Positions 1-9,045 of a DNA stretch of 64,000 bases are shown one piece after another. The translations under genes were made by a program, and so were the position numbers. This DNA comes from Alphaproteobacteria bacterium (GTDB lineage: Bacteria; Pseudomonadota; Alphaproteobacteria; Caulobacterales; Hyphomonadaceae), in assembly GCA_018827375.1 (NCBI GenBank), contig JAHJYW010000042.1, positions 246,013 to 310,012 of the forward strand. Direction: 5' to 3'. The first letter of the stretch is position 1; every line of letters starts with the position of its first letter. Below the pieces are notes generated by a model, which was not told where the DNA came from, did no database searches, and was given only the letters and a program-made list of their open reading frames with translations.

Positions 1-2
1 TG

Positions 3-467
3 ATCAAGCAGGCTGCCGATGCTGGTGGCGGCGGTGCAATGTATGAGCGTCTTGGCCGGTCCTATGCTGACCTTCAGAAGTGGAAAGAGACCGAAGACGC
101 ACTCACCAGAGCGATCAGCATGGGTGGCATCAAGGACCGTGGCAACGCATACGTCCTGATCGGGCAGTCGCGCTATGAGCGTGGAGATCGGCCAGGGGCG
201 CGTGAATCGTTCAAGACAGCGGGCAACAATGCAGGCCGCAGCTGGATCGACTTCATGAACTCTGAAGAGAACACCAAGCGTGCACTCGTCTGCTTTGAAG
301 TTCAGTCTGCTTGGCTGAATGTCGAGAACGAAGCCAAAATTTGTAAGCGTCTCTCGGTTCTGGGCGAGGAGAACCTTCCTGAGAATTGCAAGACGATCAA
401 GGAACGCCTCTCCGAGGCTGAAGCCAAGTTCAACGCCACACCGGAATGTAAGGGCCAGGCAACCTGA
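3..467 (+). CDS. TPR-repeat protein, C-terminal part
   Basis: The reading frame is open from the window edge, so only the last 154 residues are present. Two helical repeats of TPR type are visible (YERLGRSYADLQKWKETEDA, then a block with AYVLIGQSRYERGDRPGARE), which is a protein-interaction scaffold fold. A less regular C-terminal tail with four cysteines follows. Nothing in the visible part shows catalysis. A strong terminator lies about 45 bases after the stop. Homologues in related bacteria are often periplasmic TPR proteins, but the N-terminus that would show this is outside the window. Confidence 0.75.
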   Translation: MKQAADAGGGGAMYERLGRSYADLQKWKETEDALTRAISMGGIKDRGNAYVLIGQSRYERGDRPGARESFKTAGNNAGRSWIDFMNSEENTKRALVCFEVQSAWLNVENEAKICKRLSVLGEENLPENCKTIKERLSEAEAKFNATPECKGQAT

Positions 468-511
468 CCCCCAAATGACCAGGCGGTCCAAACGCCGCTC
501 TCTCTGATCTG

Positions 512-546
512 AAAAAGCCCCGGACACGGTTGTCCGGGGCTTTTTA
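512..546 (+). terminator. Rho-independent terminator after the TPR gene
   Basis: AAAAAGCCCCGGACA and TGTCCGGGGCTTTTT form a nearly uninterrupted 15-bp stem around a very small loop, ending in a T run. The A run on the other side would also let it work on the minus strand. Confidence 0.9.
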
Positions 547-647
547 CTTATGGTCGTGTGGGCCATCGCTGGGAAAGAGAAAGCGTTTGGCGCTGACCCG
601 ACATGAAACGAAATGGATCATTGCGCCCGCTATACCGGGGCCAAAAA

Positions 648-684
648 GAAAGCCGCCGCCGTTCAAGGAAACGGCGGCGGCTTT
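648..684 (-). terminator. Rho-independent terminator after the bactofilin gene
   Basis: AAAGCCGCCGCCGTT pairs with AACGGCGGCGGCTTT around a short loop. It lies 30 bases beyond the bactofilin stop codon, and on the minus strand the stem is followed by TTCTTTTT. Confidence 0.85.
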
Positions 685-713
685 ATTGATTATGAATTCT
701 AGTCAGGGCGGCG

Positions 714-1238
714 TCAGGACGCTGTTGTTGAAATCCCGAAAGATGTGGGGCTCGCGCTGCTCATTGGTGTAGAGGATTCATTGGACACCGAAGCCGAGGC
801 GCCCTTCGGGCCCGTTTCCTTCAGCGGATCATCTGCGTGTTTTACCTGGCCTTCAAAGACAGCATTGGACTGGATCTGAAGCGACGAGTGCACGATGTCG
901 CCTTTCACATGGGCTCCGGACTCCAGCTCGACCTTGCGAGCGCGGATGGAGCCACGGATCTTGCCCTTGACCTTCACAACTTCGGCTTTGACTTCGCCTG
1001 TGATGTGCCCGGAAGCGCCAATCGTAATGTCTGTCGCGGTGACATCACCATCAACAACGCCATCGATCTGAAGGGCGCCCTCGGACGTGACCGAGCCGTT
1101 GATCTTCATGTCGGCGCAAATGATGGACGCAGCGCGGGCAGCAGGCTTCATCGCTGCGCCACGGATCGCGTCCTGCTGTGTAGGAGCTTTGACGGGTTCA
1201 GGTGTGGTGGTTTCTGGATTTTTGTTTTTAGTGAACAT
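714..1238 (-). CDS. bacA: Bactofilin (polymer-forming cytoskeletal protein)
   Basis: This 174-residue protein has the bactofilin (DUF583) layout: a disordered Pro/Thr-rich head (to about residue 35), a right-handed beta-helix core (about 40-135) of short repeats such as INGSVTSEGALQIDGVVDGD and KGKIRGSIRARKVELESG, and a Ser-rich disordered tail. Bactofilins polymerise without nucleotide and place cell-wall enzymes at sites such as stalk bases. Its start codon lies inside the end of the upstream M23 peptidase gene (11-base overlap), so translation is probably coupled and the two products should act together. A terminator follows the gene. Confidence 0.92.
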   Translation of the reverse strand: MFTKNKNPETTTPEPVKAPTQQDAIRGAAMKPAARAASIICADMKINGSVTSEGALQIDGVVDGDVTATDITIGASGHITGEVKAEVVKVKGKIRGSIRARKVELESGAHVKGDIVHSSLQIQSNAVFEGQVKHADDPLKETGPKGASASVSNESSTPMSSASPTSFGISTTAS

Positions 1239-2445
1239 GTCGGCCTGCTTTCAAGAATTTAGCTGGATCATAAGGTTTGCCGTTGAACCAGACTTCATAA
1301 TGAAGATGGTCGCCCGTGCTTCGTCCGGTGGTCCCCATCTTGCCGACCAAGTCTCCGATTTCGACGGTATCCCCCTTTGATACCGTAATTGCGCTCAAGT
1401 GGCCATAGCGCGACTTGAATCCATGTCCGTGATCGACCTCCACAAGCCGCCCATAGCCAGAGCTTGCGCCGGCAAATGATACTTTACCGGGGCCGGCCGC
1501 AACAATTGGTGCCGCGTGGTAGGCTGCCAGATCAAGTCCGTTGTGCCAGCCTGGGCGTTTGCGGAATGGATCGATACGCATACCGTAGTCGCTGGTTTGA
1601 CGGTATGGAACGCCGACCGGCCGACCAAGCGGCAAGCTGGCAACGATCTGTTCGTAATAACGCATCTCTTCAACGCGTGCGCGCGTCTGGCTGAGACGAC
1701 TGTAAAACGACGCTTCGTCTGTTGTGAGGTTGGCGGCGCCGGATGTGAGCGTTGCGATTGGAACAAGCGGGCCCCCCATCTCTGCGCCGGACATGATCCT
1801 GTCGCTGCCAACGGAGGTCAACTGCAGCACACCGCGCGCGCGTTCGGCGCGATCAATGGCCAGGTCTTCCGCTTCATCCAGGATTCGCTCCTGATCATAT
1901 TTGAGGTTCTTGAGGCTGACGCGCGTGCCGCTCGTATCAAAGGCTGCCGTAATGGGTTCAAAGTGGCGCGACTGACGATTGTCAGCTTCCTCGATCGAGG
2001 CCTTCACCAGGAGGCCTGTACCGTCCCCCTTGAGAGCCGATACTTCCAGGTTTTCGTCGCCTTTGAGCTTGTCGAAAAGGTCTTCAAGCGCCTTTTGGCG
2101 GTCTTCCCATTCAGCTGTTTCTTTCTGGAAAGCGTCAGTGCGCTCCTCGAGAAGCGATCGGGAGAGGGCGTCCTTGGCGCGGAGCTCCTGAACCCAGCGC
2201 TCATACTTGGCAAGTTCGCGATCATCGGGGGTGCCTGCAATCGTGCTGGTCGGTCCACCGAGAACATAGCTGCCGGTAACGAAAAGGGTCCAGCCAGCCA
2301 AGGCAGCTGCGCCCGCAGCAATGATGGCCTGCTGCCAGGGCGATACCGAAATGTAGCGAACTGTGCCACCGCTGCGATGATAGATCTGGCGTTCAGGAAA
2401 CGCCCGATCAAACGTCGCTTTTACGCTTGCACTCCACTTTGCCAT
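1228..2445 (-). CDS. lmdC: Membrane-anchored M23 peptidase, LmdC-like
   Basis: I start this at the ATG at 2445 (405 aa). A longer reading to 2565 adds a stretch without resemblance to the family. Visible parts are a basic cytoplasmic tail of about 38 residues (PERQIYHRSGGTVRYISVSP), one transmembrane helix (about 39-62), a charged coiled coil (about 75-130) and a C-terminal LytM/M23 domain with the zinc motifs HNGLDLAA (HxxxD) and GDHLHYEV (HxH). These residues predict an active DD-endopeptidase acting on peptidoglycan in the periplasm. In Hyphomonas neptunium, LmdC binds bactofilin through its cytoplasmic tail. The same gene order here suggests the same role in stalk and bud shape. Confidence 0.88.
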   Translation of the reverse strand: MAKWSASVKATFDRAFPERQIYHRSGGTVRYISVSPWQQAIIAAGAAALAGWTLFVTGSYVLGGPTSTIAGTPDDRELAKYERWVQELRAKDALSRSLLEERTDAFQKETAEWEDRQKALEDLFDKLKGDENLEVSALKGDGTGLLVKASIEEADNRQSRHFEPITAAFDTSGTRVSLKNLKYDQERILDEAEDLAIDRAERARGVLQLTSVGSDRIMSGAEMGGPLVPIATLTSGAANLTTDEASFYSRLSQTRARVEEMRYYEQIVASLPLGRPVGVPYRQTSDYGMRIDPFRKRPGWHNGLDLAAYHAAPIVAAGPGKVSFAGASSGYGRLVEVDHGHGFKSRYGHLSAITVSKGDTVEIGDLVGKMGTTGRSTGDHLHYEVWFNGKPYDPAKFLKAGRHVH

Positions 2446-2604
2446 GCACGCCACCCGTCGACTGGAAATCACACCACATACTGCAACACTTACTACAGCA
2501 CGTTTCCCAAACCCGTAGACCCATAAATACCCATTTCGAACTGGGGTGAAAGCCCTACTGAGCACAATTAATGCGATTTTTCGCCTATTTGGGTAAATCC
2601 CCTG

Positions 2605-2619
2605 TTAATGCTAAGTAAA
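2605..2619. promoter_or_regulatory. Possible CtrA-type half-site pair
   Basis: TTAA, seven bases, TAAA: seven of eight positions match the alphaproteobacterial CtrA pattern TTAA-N7-TTAA. It lies in the promoter region of the M23/bactofilin operon, 160 bases upstream of its start. Such a short motif can occur by chance. Confidence 0.25.
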
Positions 2620-2652
2620 TTGGATGACGTGTGCGTAATAAATGGGCTCCTG

Positions 2653-3117
2653 TCAGCTGCTCACGCAATCGAGCACTTGCTGTGCGTGTCCCTTCACCCG
2701 AACCTTGGGCCAGATTCGTTTTATCCTGCCGTCCGATCCGATTAGAAATGTTGAACGGGCGATTCCCATGTAGGTGCGACCGTACATGTTTTTCTCCACC
2801 CAGGTGCCGTAGGCCTCACAGACGCCGCCATCTTCGTCCGCACCAAGCGGAATATTGAGGTCATGCTTGTCTGCAAATTTGCCATGCTTAGCCAGCGTGT
2901 CGCGCGAGACCCCCAGTATCTCGGCCCCGGCTGTAGCGAAGTCGGATGCGAGGGCGGAGAAGTCTTTCGCTTCGTTCGTACATCCCGGCGTGTCGTCTTT
3001 CGGGTAGAAGTAGAGAACCAGATACTTGCCCTTGTACGATGACAGCTGCTTTTTGCCATCTGTTGTCTCAATTGAAAAAGCGGGTGCTTTTGAACCTTCA
3101 ACCAGTGGTATGCTCAT
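2653..3117 (-). CDS. bcp: Thiol peroxidase, BCP/PrxQ-type peroxiredoxin
   Basis: A 154-residue cytoplasmic peroxiredoxin of the BCP family that reduces hydroperoxides using thioredoxin. The thioredoxin-like fold begins with VEGSKAPAFSIETTDGK. The peroxidatic cysteine is in DDTPGCTNEAKDF (about residue 46). The usual second cysteine five residues later is absent here (CTNEAKD), so this is a one-Cys-motif member or uses another resolving thiol such as the cysteine in GGVCEAYG. Length is typical. It is divergent from the large AsmA-like gene, with about 100 bases between the starts. Confidence 0.93.
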   Translation of the reverse strand: MSIPLVEGSKAPAFSIETTDGKKQLSSYKGKYLVLYFYPKDDTPGCTNEAKDFSALASDFATAGAEILGVSRDTLAKHGKFADKHDLNIPLGADEDGGVCEAYGTWVEKNMYGRTYMGIARSTFLIGSDGRIKRIWPKVRVKGHAQQVLDCVSS

Positions 3118-3216
3118 GTAATGCTCCTATGGTGCACATTCAGGTCAATGCTTATATGAAAGGCTCTGCAGCCAGGCTGTTCGATATGAGTCGCATGAAG
3201 CTTAAGGAGCGTGCCC

Positions 3217-6200
3217 TTGGTTCGCCAGTCCGCCTCGACGGTTATTCTGGAAATACTCGGCGGATTGATCCTGCTCATACTGGTCGTGGCCGGCCTGCTG
3301 GCCTTCCGTCTGGCAAGTGGGCCTTTGCCGCTTGGCATTTTCAAGGATGATGTCGAGCGCGCGCTGACCCAGGCGCGCAGTGGGCATGCAGTGCGCATTG
3401 GCGATGTTTATCTGGAATGGTCCCAGGCCGACCGCCGTGTCCTAGTCAATGCGCGCGACGTGCAATTGTATGATGGGGCAAACGAACTCAGCGCTCAGGC
3501 CGCGCATGCCGAGCTTGTTCTGTCCGGCTCGTCCCTCGTGCTCGGCAAAATTGAAGTTCTCGCGATGGATCTTGATGATGGCTGGATCAATGTTGATCAG
3601 GTCACCGATACCGAATGGAAGATCGCCGGAGACCCGTTGCCGGAGATTCCGACGGGCACTTTGCCGACAACCCCGGCCGAATGGCTCGCGCGCGCGAATG
3701 AGGTGTTACCACAACTGCTCGTCGCCCTTCAGCAGACCGAGCCGACCATAGATCTCGAACGCGCGTCCTTTGATCAGTTCGAGGTACGTGTCAGTGCACG
3801 TGACGGGGCCAGTCTGTTGACACTGAAAGCAGCCAAGGGACGCGTCGCTCGGACAGACGGCGGCATTGTCCTGTCCGTTTCGGGTAGCGGCGTCGGCGAG
3901 GGGCTGCCTGCCGGGCTGGCCGCGACGCTGGAGACCTCGAATTCCGGTCAGCAGCTCAAGGCGGAATTTGCCGTTGCTAAATGGCCCCTGGCGGACTTGG
4001 CCATCCGTTTCGGGATGAGCAGCGAGCGCTTTGAAGGCCTGCCGGCCAATGTTGTCGTGTCGTTTGAAGTCTCCAACGCTGCCGGCGTCGAGCAGATCAT
4101 AATCGATGTGGATGCAGGTACAGGCCGCCTCCCGATAGGCAGCGATGGACTAGGCGTCGAAAGCCTGAAATTGCGCGCTGCCTATGCCGCATCGACGGAT
4201 ACACTTTCCATAGACGCCAGCACCGCTGGCGCTGGTCCGTTGAAGGGTAATGCCGTTCTGACTGTTCAGGATGCGATGAAGGGAGAGACGTTCAGAAAGT
4301 TCAGTCTTGTGAGCTCTGAACTCGAACTTGATCTCACGCCGCGTCTCGAGCGCCCGGTCCCGATTTCTCGCTTGAATCTCTCGGGCGAAGTTGATCTGGC
4401 GACTTATGCTTTTCGCGGCGCAGAAATGTCGCTGCGCACCGGCGACGATACGCTGAACGCCTCGGGAACATTCCAGTTTACACCCGACCGTAAACCCGGC
4501 GAACCACCCATACTTGGCAGCATCGATTTTGCATCTGAAGGCGACCTGAGCCGCGACACGGTTCTCGCCTTCTGGCCGGTGAAGCTTGGTGAGGGCGCTC
4601 GCCGTTTCACGGTGAACCGGGTGACGTCCGGTGTCATTACTTCTGCGGAGGGCCATATTGACCTTCTACGTGACAGTCTTGCCGAAGGGTTCCTGCGGGA
4701 CGAAAATCTGCAACTGGACTTCACGGTGCGGGATGCCGCGGTGAGATTTCTCGACGATTTGCCTGCGGTTGAGAACGCGACAGGCAAGGGACAGCTTTCC
4801 GGCAATGGGTTCAAGGTGATTATTGAACGCGGGGAATATGGCGGCTGGGTGCTGGACGATGGCGTGGTCGATTTTCCGGCCTTCAATCCAAAGGGCGTGC
4901 CGTTCAGGGTGTTCGCCAAAGGCCATGGTCCGGCAACCAATATCATGAAAACGCTGGCGGAATCGCGCCTTAAATCAAAGTTCGATCCCGCGCGCCTGAC
5001 AGGGGACGCGGAGATGACTTTTGAAATGTTCCGACCAGCGCTGGACAATGTGCCATATGATCAGGTGCGCTTCACGGTCCTCGGTGCCATCACGGATGGA
5101 GGCCTGAAAGATGCGGCGCTGGGATTTGATCTCACGAATGGCAAGTTCAACATAAACGGTAATCAGGCAGGAATCACGGTCAGCGGATTTGGGGACCTCG
5201 GCCCATCGCCTGTTCAGTTCACTTGGCGTGACGCTTTCAATGATGGCGATGCCCCATCGAATCTCTCTGCAACAGCGGTCGTCACGCCCGATGTTCTGAA
5301 CCGCTTCGGTTTGCTCGGTCGCGCCTACCTCACCGGTGAGGTGCCGCTGGAAGTGCAGGCGCTGCTGAATGACGAGTCGCTATTGTCCGCAGACACGGCG
5401 CTTGATCTTGGCGAGGCGCGCATTGATCTCTCGGAAATCGGTTGGGTTAAGCCGAAGGGCGTGCCCGCCAAGGCATCTGTCCGGTACGAGAAACTGGGCG
5501 ATGACACCAAATCAACCATTCTGTTCACGACTGAAGATGCGCGTATCGATGGCGAGTACTCGCTGGGGCCGGACTCCAAGCTGGTGTCGGCGACATTGCG
5601 GCGCGCATATCTCAAGAACAAGGCCGACCTCAGCGGAGATGTATCGCGCGCTGCAGGTGGTGGATTGGCCTTGTCGCTCAAAGGCACTTATCTCGATCTT
5701 TCAGGCGCGATGTCAGGGCTTGGCGGCGCAAGCGACACGGCCAACAGCAGCACAACACCACTGACAATTGATGCCGAATTGGAGACCCTGACACTGAGAC
5801 CTGGGCTCGACATGCGCGCTGCCATATTGAAGGCGAGAACAGGTGCCAACGGGCTCGCCTTTTTCGAGGCGTCCGGGAAAGCTGATGACGGTTCGCCGCT
5901 CTTGGCAAAGTATGATGCAACAGTGCCGGGCGGTGCGACCGTCAATATTGAAAGCGGAAATGCTGGTTTCATGGCGCAAGCCTTGCTCGGAGCGGACTTT
6001 CTCGAAGGCGGCAAGCTGGAGCTGAAGGGGAAATTCAACAAGGATTCGTCACCTGCCAATATTGAGATCGGTTTAACAAACGTGCGCATGCGGAATGCAC
6101 CGTTTCTTACCCAGATTTTGTCTCTGGCATCACTCAGGGGGCTGGCCGATACGCTCAGTGGTGAGGGCGTTCTTTTCTCTCGCATCGACATTCCGCTGAA

Positions 6201-6603
6201 AATCGCGGATGGCCGCTACGTAGTGACTGGTGCCAAGGCGCAGGGACCTGCACTGGGACTGACCACGAGCGGCTATGTTGAGAGCAAGACCGGCGGTATT
6301 GAATTTGATGGGGTTCTGGTACCGAGTTTCGGGTTGAACTCTGCGCTGGGCCAGATTCCGATTATCGGGGACCTCGTGGTGGGGCGTGACGGGGAGGGCG
6401 TGTTCTCCCTGACTTATTCCGTGAACGGGACTCTGGAAAAGGCGAATGTTTCGGTGAACCCGCTGTCGGCGCTCGCGCCGGGCGTCATCCGCCGGATTTT
6501 CGAAAACCCGGCAGATACGAGCATACCCGAAGCCAAGACGCGTGCGCCTGACGAACCTATTCCGTCAGAACTTGCGCCGATCCCAGAAGAGACTTTCAAA
6601 TAG
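3217..6603 (+). CDS. Large AsmA/YhdP-like envelope protein (DUF3971)
   Basis: A very long protein (about 1128 aa) with one N-terminal transmembrane helix (VILEILGGLILLILVVAGLL) and otherwise repeated beta-strand-rich segments, the pattern of AsmA-like bridge proteins (YhdP, TamB) that carry phospholipid between the inner and outer membranes or limit outer-membrane permeability. The C-terminal part has AsmA-type wording (LSGEGVLFSRIDIPLKIADG, then a LNSALGQIPIIGDLV block) and ends in a Pro-rich tail. AAGGAG at 3204-3209 is seven bases from TTG 3217 but only one base from GTG 3211, so I prefer the TTG start. The gene stands alone, with tyrS convergent 11 bases downstream. Confidence 0.85.
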   Translation: MVRQSASTVILEILGGLILLILVVAGLLAFRLASGPLPLGIFKDDVERALTQARSGHAVRIGDVYLEWSQADRRVLVNARDVQLYDGANELSAQAAHAELVLSGSSLVLGKIEVLAMDLDDGWINVDQVTDTEWKIAGDPLPEIPTGTLPTTPAEWLARANEVLPQLLVALQQTEPTIDLERASFDQFEVRVSARDGASLLTLKAAKGRVARTDGGIVLSVSGSGVGEGLPAGLAATLETSNSGQQLKAEFAVAKWPLADLAIRFGMSSERFEGLPANVVVSFEVSNAAGVEQIIIDVDAGTGRLPIGSDGLGVESLKLRAAYAASTDTLSIDASTAGAGPLKGNAVLTVQDAMKGETFRKFSLVSSELELDLTPRLERPVPISRLNLSGEVDLATYAFRGAEMSLRTGDDTLNASGTFQFTPDRKPGEPPILGSIDFASEGDLSRDTVLAFWPVKLGEGARRFTVNRVTSGVITSAEGHIDLLRDSLAEGFLRDENLQLDFTVRDAAVRFLDDLPAVENATGKGQLSGNGFKVIIERGEYGGWVLDDGVVDFPAFNPKGVPFRVFAKGHGPATNIMKTLAESRLKSKFDPARLTGDAEMTFEMFRPALDNVPYDQVRFTVLGAITDGGLKDAALGFDLTNGKFNINGNQAGITVSGFGDLGPSPVQFTWRDAFNDGDAPSNLSATAVVTPDVLNRFGLLGRAYLTGEVPLEVQALLNDESLLSADTALDLGEARIDLSEIGWVKPKGVPAKASVRYEKLGDDTKSTILFTTEDARIDGEYSLGPDSKLVSATLRRAYLKNKADLSGDVSRAAGGGLALSLKGTYLDLSGAMSGLGGASDTANSSTTPLTIDAELETLTLRPGLDMRAAILKARTGANGLAFFEASGKADDGSPLLAKYDATVPGGATVNIESGNAGFMAQALLGADFLEGGKLELKGKFNKDSSPANIEIGLTNVRMRNAPFLTQILSLASLRGLADTLSGEGVLFSRIDIPLKIADGRYVVTGAKAQGPALGLTTSGYVESKTGGIEFDGVLVPSFGLNSALGQIPIIGDLVVGRDGEGVFSLTYSVNGTLEKANVSVNPLSALAPGVIRRIFENPADTSIPEAKTRAPDEPIPSELAPIPEETFK

Positions 6604-6614
6604 AAGTCGCAGTC

Positions 6615-7865
6615 CTAGCTGATCTTCAACAAGGCGTGACGCTTCTTGCCGGCTGATAGCTTGATTGAACCGTCAATCAGGTCAGCCATGCCCAGGGTGC
6701 CATTCTGGTCGCTAACCAAAGCGTCGTTTACCTTGGCGGCACCCTGCTTGATCAAACGGCGCGCTTCTCCATTCGATGCAGCAAGACCTGCGGCCGCGAA
6801 GGCGGCGGCGACAAGCATGCCTGCTTCGAGTTCGGCTTTTGGCACTTCGACTGTCGGCAGCGCGTCCGCTGACGCGCCATCGGCGAAAACGGCTGTAGCA
6901 GCGGCTTCCGATTCAGCGGCAACGTCTGCGCCATGGAGAAGTGTGGTTGCGGCATTGGCCAAAGCGATCTTGGCGGTGTTGATATCTGCGCCCTCGAGTT
7001 TTTCGAGTTCTGCGATATCGGCCACATCGAGATCGGTGAATAGTCGCAGGAATCGGCCAACGTCAGCGTCTTCGGTGTTACGCCAGAACTGCCAGTATTC
7101 GTAAGGGCTCTTGCGATCGGCATTGAGCCAGACAGCGCCATCCGCGGTCTTACCCATCTTGCCGCCGGACGCCGTGGTAATCAGGTGTGAGGTCAGGCCA
7201 TACGCATCGCCACCCGCAACGCGGCGCGTAAGTTCGACACCGTTAATGATGTTGCCCCACTGGTCTGATCCGCCGAGTTGGAGGCGGACGCCGTGACGCC
7301 TGTACAGCTCAAGGAAGTCGTACGCCTGGAGCAGCATGTAGTTGAATTCAAGGAACGTATAAGGCTGCTCGTTGCGCAGGCGGCGGTCGACCGTTTCCTG
7401 CTTGATCATCGTGTTGATCGTGAAGTGTACACCGTAGTCTCGCAGGAACTCGACATAGCCAATCTTCGAAAGCCAATCGTCATTGTTGACCATGATGGCA
7501 TCGGTCGGGCCGTCGCCGAATTTCAGGAAGGGCTCAAACGCCTTCTTGATGCCTGCCATGTTCGACGCGATCTGCGCGTCCGTCAGGAGGGGGCGTGATT
7601 TTTCCTTGTCGGTAGGGTCGCCGACCTTGGTCGTGCCACCGCCCATCAGGACGACGGGCTTGCCGCCGCTGCGTTGGAAGTGGTGCAGCATCATGATCTG
7701 GAGGAGAGAGCCGACGTGCAGGCTGTCGGCCGTTGCGTCGAAGCCGATATAGCAGACCGGGATGCCTGAAGCGCAATAGGAGTCGAGTTCAGCCGCGTGT
7801 GTCATCTGCTTGATGAAGCCGCGTGAATCGAGGGTTTTCAGGAATTCCGACTTGTATTCGGTCAT
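6615..7865 (-). CDS. tyrS: Tyrosyl-tRNA synthetase
   Basis: A 416-residue class I aminoacyl-tRNA synthetase that charges tRNA-Tyr. The HIGH-type motif is HVGS (residues 50-53), preceded by the tyrosine-binding GFDATADSL. The KMSKS-type loop is KMGKT. A C-terminal S4 RNA-binding domain is present (ASNGEARRLIKQGAAKVND). Length and motif order match the bacterial family. It is transcribed away from anmK, and the two share a short promoter region of about 50 bases. Confidence 0.98.
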   Translation of the reverse strand: MTEYKSEFLKTLDSRGFIKQMTHAAELDSYCASGIPVCYIGFDATADSLHVGSLLQIMMLHHFQRSGGKPVVLMGGGTTKVGDPTDKEKSRPLLTDAQIASNMAGIKKAFEPFLKFGDGPTDAIMVNNDDWLSKIGYVEFLRDYGVHFTINTMIKQETVDRRLRNEQPYTFLEFNYMLLQAYDFLELYRRHGVRLQLGGSDQWGNIINGVELTRRVAGGDAYGLTSHLITTASGGKMGKTADGAVWLNADRKSPYEYWQFWRNTEDADVGRFLRLFTDLDVADIAELEKLEGADINTAKIALANAATTLLHGADVAAESEAAATAVFADGASADALPTVEVPKAELEAGMLVAAAFAAAGLAASNGEARRLIKQGAAKVNDALVSDQNGTLGMADLIDGSIKLSAGKKRHALLKIS

Positions 7866-7914
7866 TGTCTCGTGTCTCCGTAAGCGCAGGCGCGTAACAC
7901 GGAAAGCAGGACTC

Positions 7915-9045
7915 TTGAACCATCCAATTCACGATCAGGGGCCGCAATGGGTGGCCGGGTTCATGTCCGGAACCTCGCTGGATGCAACAGATGCGGCCCT
8001 GATCCTGACTGACGGCGAGAAGGTGCTTGAGTTCGGACCGGTCGCTGAGCGCAAATATACGGTGCGCGAGCGGCAGGCCTTGCAGGAGGCGACGGATGCC
8101 GCGCGGGCGTGGAACTGGCTGGGACCGATGCCGGAGGATGCGTTTGAAGCTGCCCGGAAAGTGATTACCGAGACCCATGCCGAGGCATTCGAGATGCTGC
8201 GCAATGGGTCGGGATCGGGTATGCCAGGCCCGTTGGCGGGGGTTCACGGGCAAACCGTGCTCCATCGGCGGCCCCGGCCGGGACAGATTGGGGCTACGCT
8301 ACAACTGATTGATGCCGCGGCGCTGCAGGCGGCGCTGGGCGTCACGCTGGCCTATGATTTCCGCACGGCGGATGTGGCCGCAGCCGGGCAGGGCGCCCCA
8401 CTCGCGCCGGCTTACCATGGGGCGCTGCTGGAGCGGGCCGGCGACGGGGCGAGCGCCGTGCTGAACCTCGGCGGCGTGGCGAACATCACGGCGCGGATGG
8501 CGGACGGGATGCTGTTTGCCTTCGACACGGGACCGGCCAACGGACCGATCGACGAGTGGGTCGAGGGACATGGCAAAGGCACACATGACGCTGGCGGCGC
8601 CTATGCGGCGGCAGGACGGGTTCACGAGGGGCTTTTGGTGCAGTTGATGGACCATGACTGGTTCCAGGAACTGCCGCCGAAGTCGCTCGATCGCTATGAC
8701 TTCAATGCCAGCATGGCGCGTGGCCTGTCGCTTGAGGACGGCGCTGCGACGCTGACCGCCTTTTCGGCACGCGCGGTAGCGGCAGGCGTCGCGCAACTGC
8801 CGGATATGCCTGAGCGCGTCATTGCGTGCGGTGGTGGGCGGCACAATCCGTCCTTGATGACGGCGCTGGCGGTGGCGCTGCCATGTCCTGTGCTGAGTGC
8901 TGAACAGGCTGGGTGGCGCGGGGATTCGATCGAGGCGGAGGCGTTTGCGTTCCTGGCGGCCCGTACGGTGCGCGGCTTGCCGATCAGCTGGCCGACAACA
9001 ACGGGCGTTCCGGCCGCCATGACGGGCGGCCGGGTGCTCGGTTAG
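7915..9045 (+). CDS. anmK: Anhydro-N-acetylmuramic acid kinase
   Basis: The enzyme phosphorylates and opens 1,6-anhydro-MurNAc released during peptidoglycan turnover, giving MurNAc-6-phosphate. The family's nucleotide-binding motif is at the N-terminus (GFMSGTSLDATDAAL). VHGQTVLHRRP and FDTGPANGPIDEW are further family motifs. The frame is open to 7810, but that overlaps tyrS and lacks family similarity. I start at TTG 7915, eight bases after GGAAAG. GTG 7951 after CAGGGG is the alternative and would begin two residues before GFMSGTS. The stop overlaps the convergent hydrolase gene by four bases. Confidence 0.93.
   Translation: MNHPIHDQGPQWVAGFMSGTSLDATDAALILTDGEKVLEFGPVAERKYTVRERQALQEATDAARAWNWLGPMPEDAFEAARKVITETHAEAFEMLRNGSGSGMPGPLAGVHGQTVLHRRPRPGQIGATLQLIDAAALQAALGVTLAYDFRTADVAAAGQGAPLAPAYHGALLERAGDGASAVLNLGGVANITARMADGMLFAFDTGPANGPIDEWVEGHGKGTHDAGGAYAAAGRVHEGLLVQLMDHDWFQELPPKSLDRYDFNASMARGLSLEDGAATLTAFSARAVAAGVAQLPDMPERVIACGGGRHNPSLMTALAVALPCPVLSAEQAGWRGDSIEAEAFAFLAARTVRGLPISWPTTTGVPAAMTGGRVLG

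Noticed and set aside
1516..2526. 336-codon open frame opposite the M23 peptidase
   Set aside because: It is a shadow of a well-supported gene; no family motif, and its composition follows the antisense of the peptidase codons.
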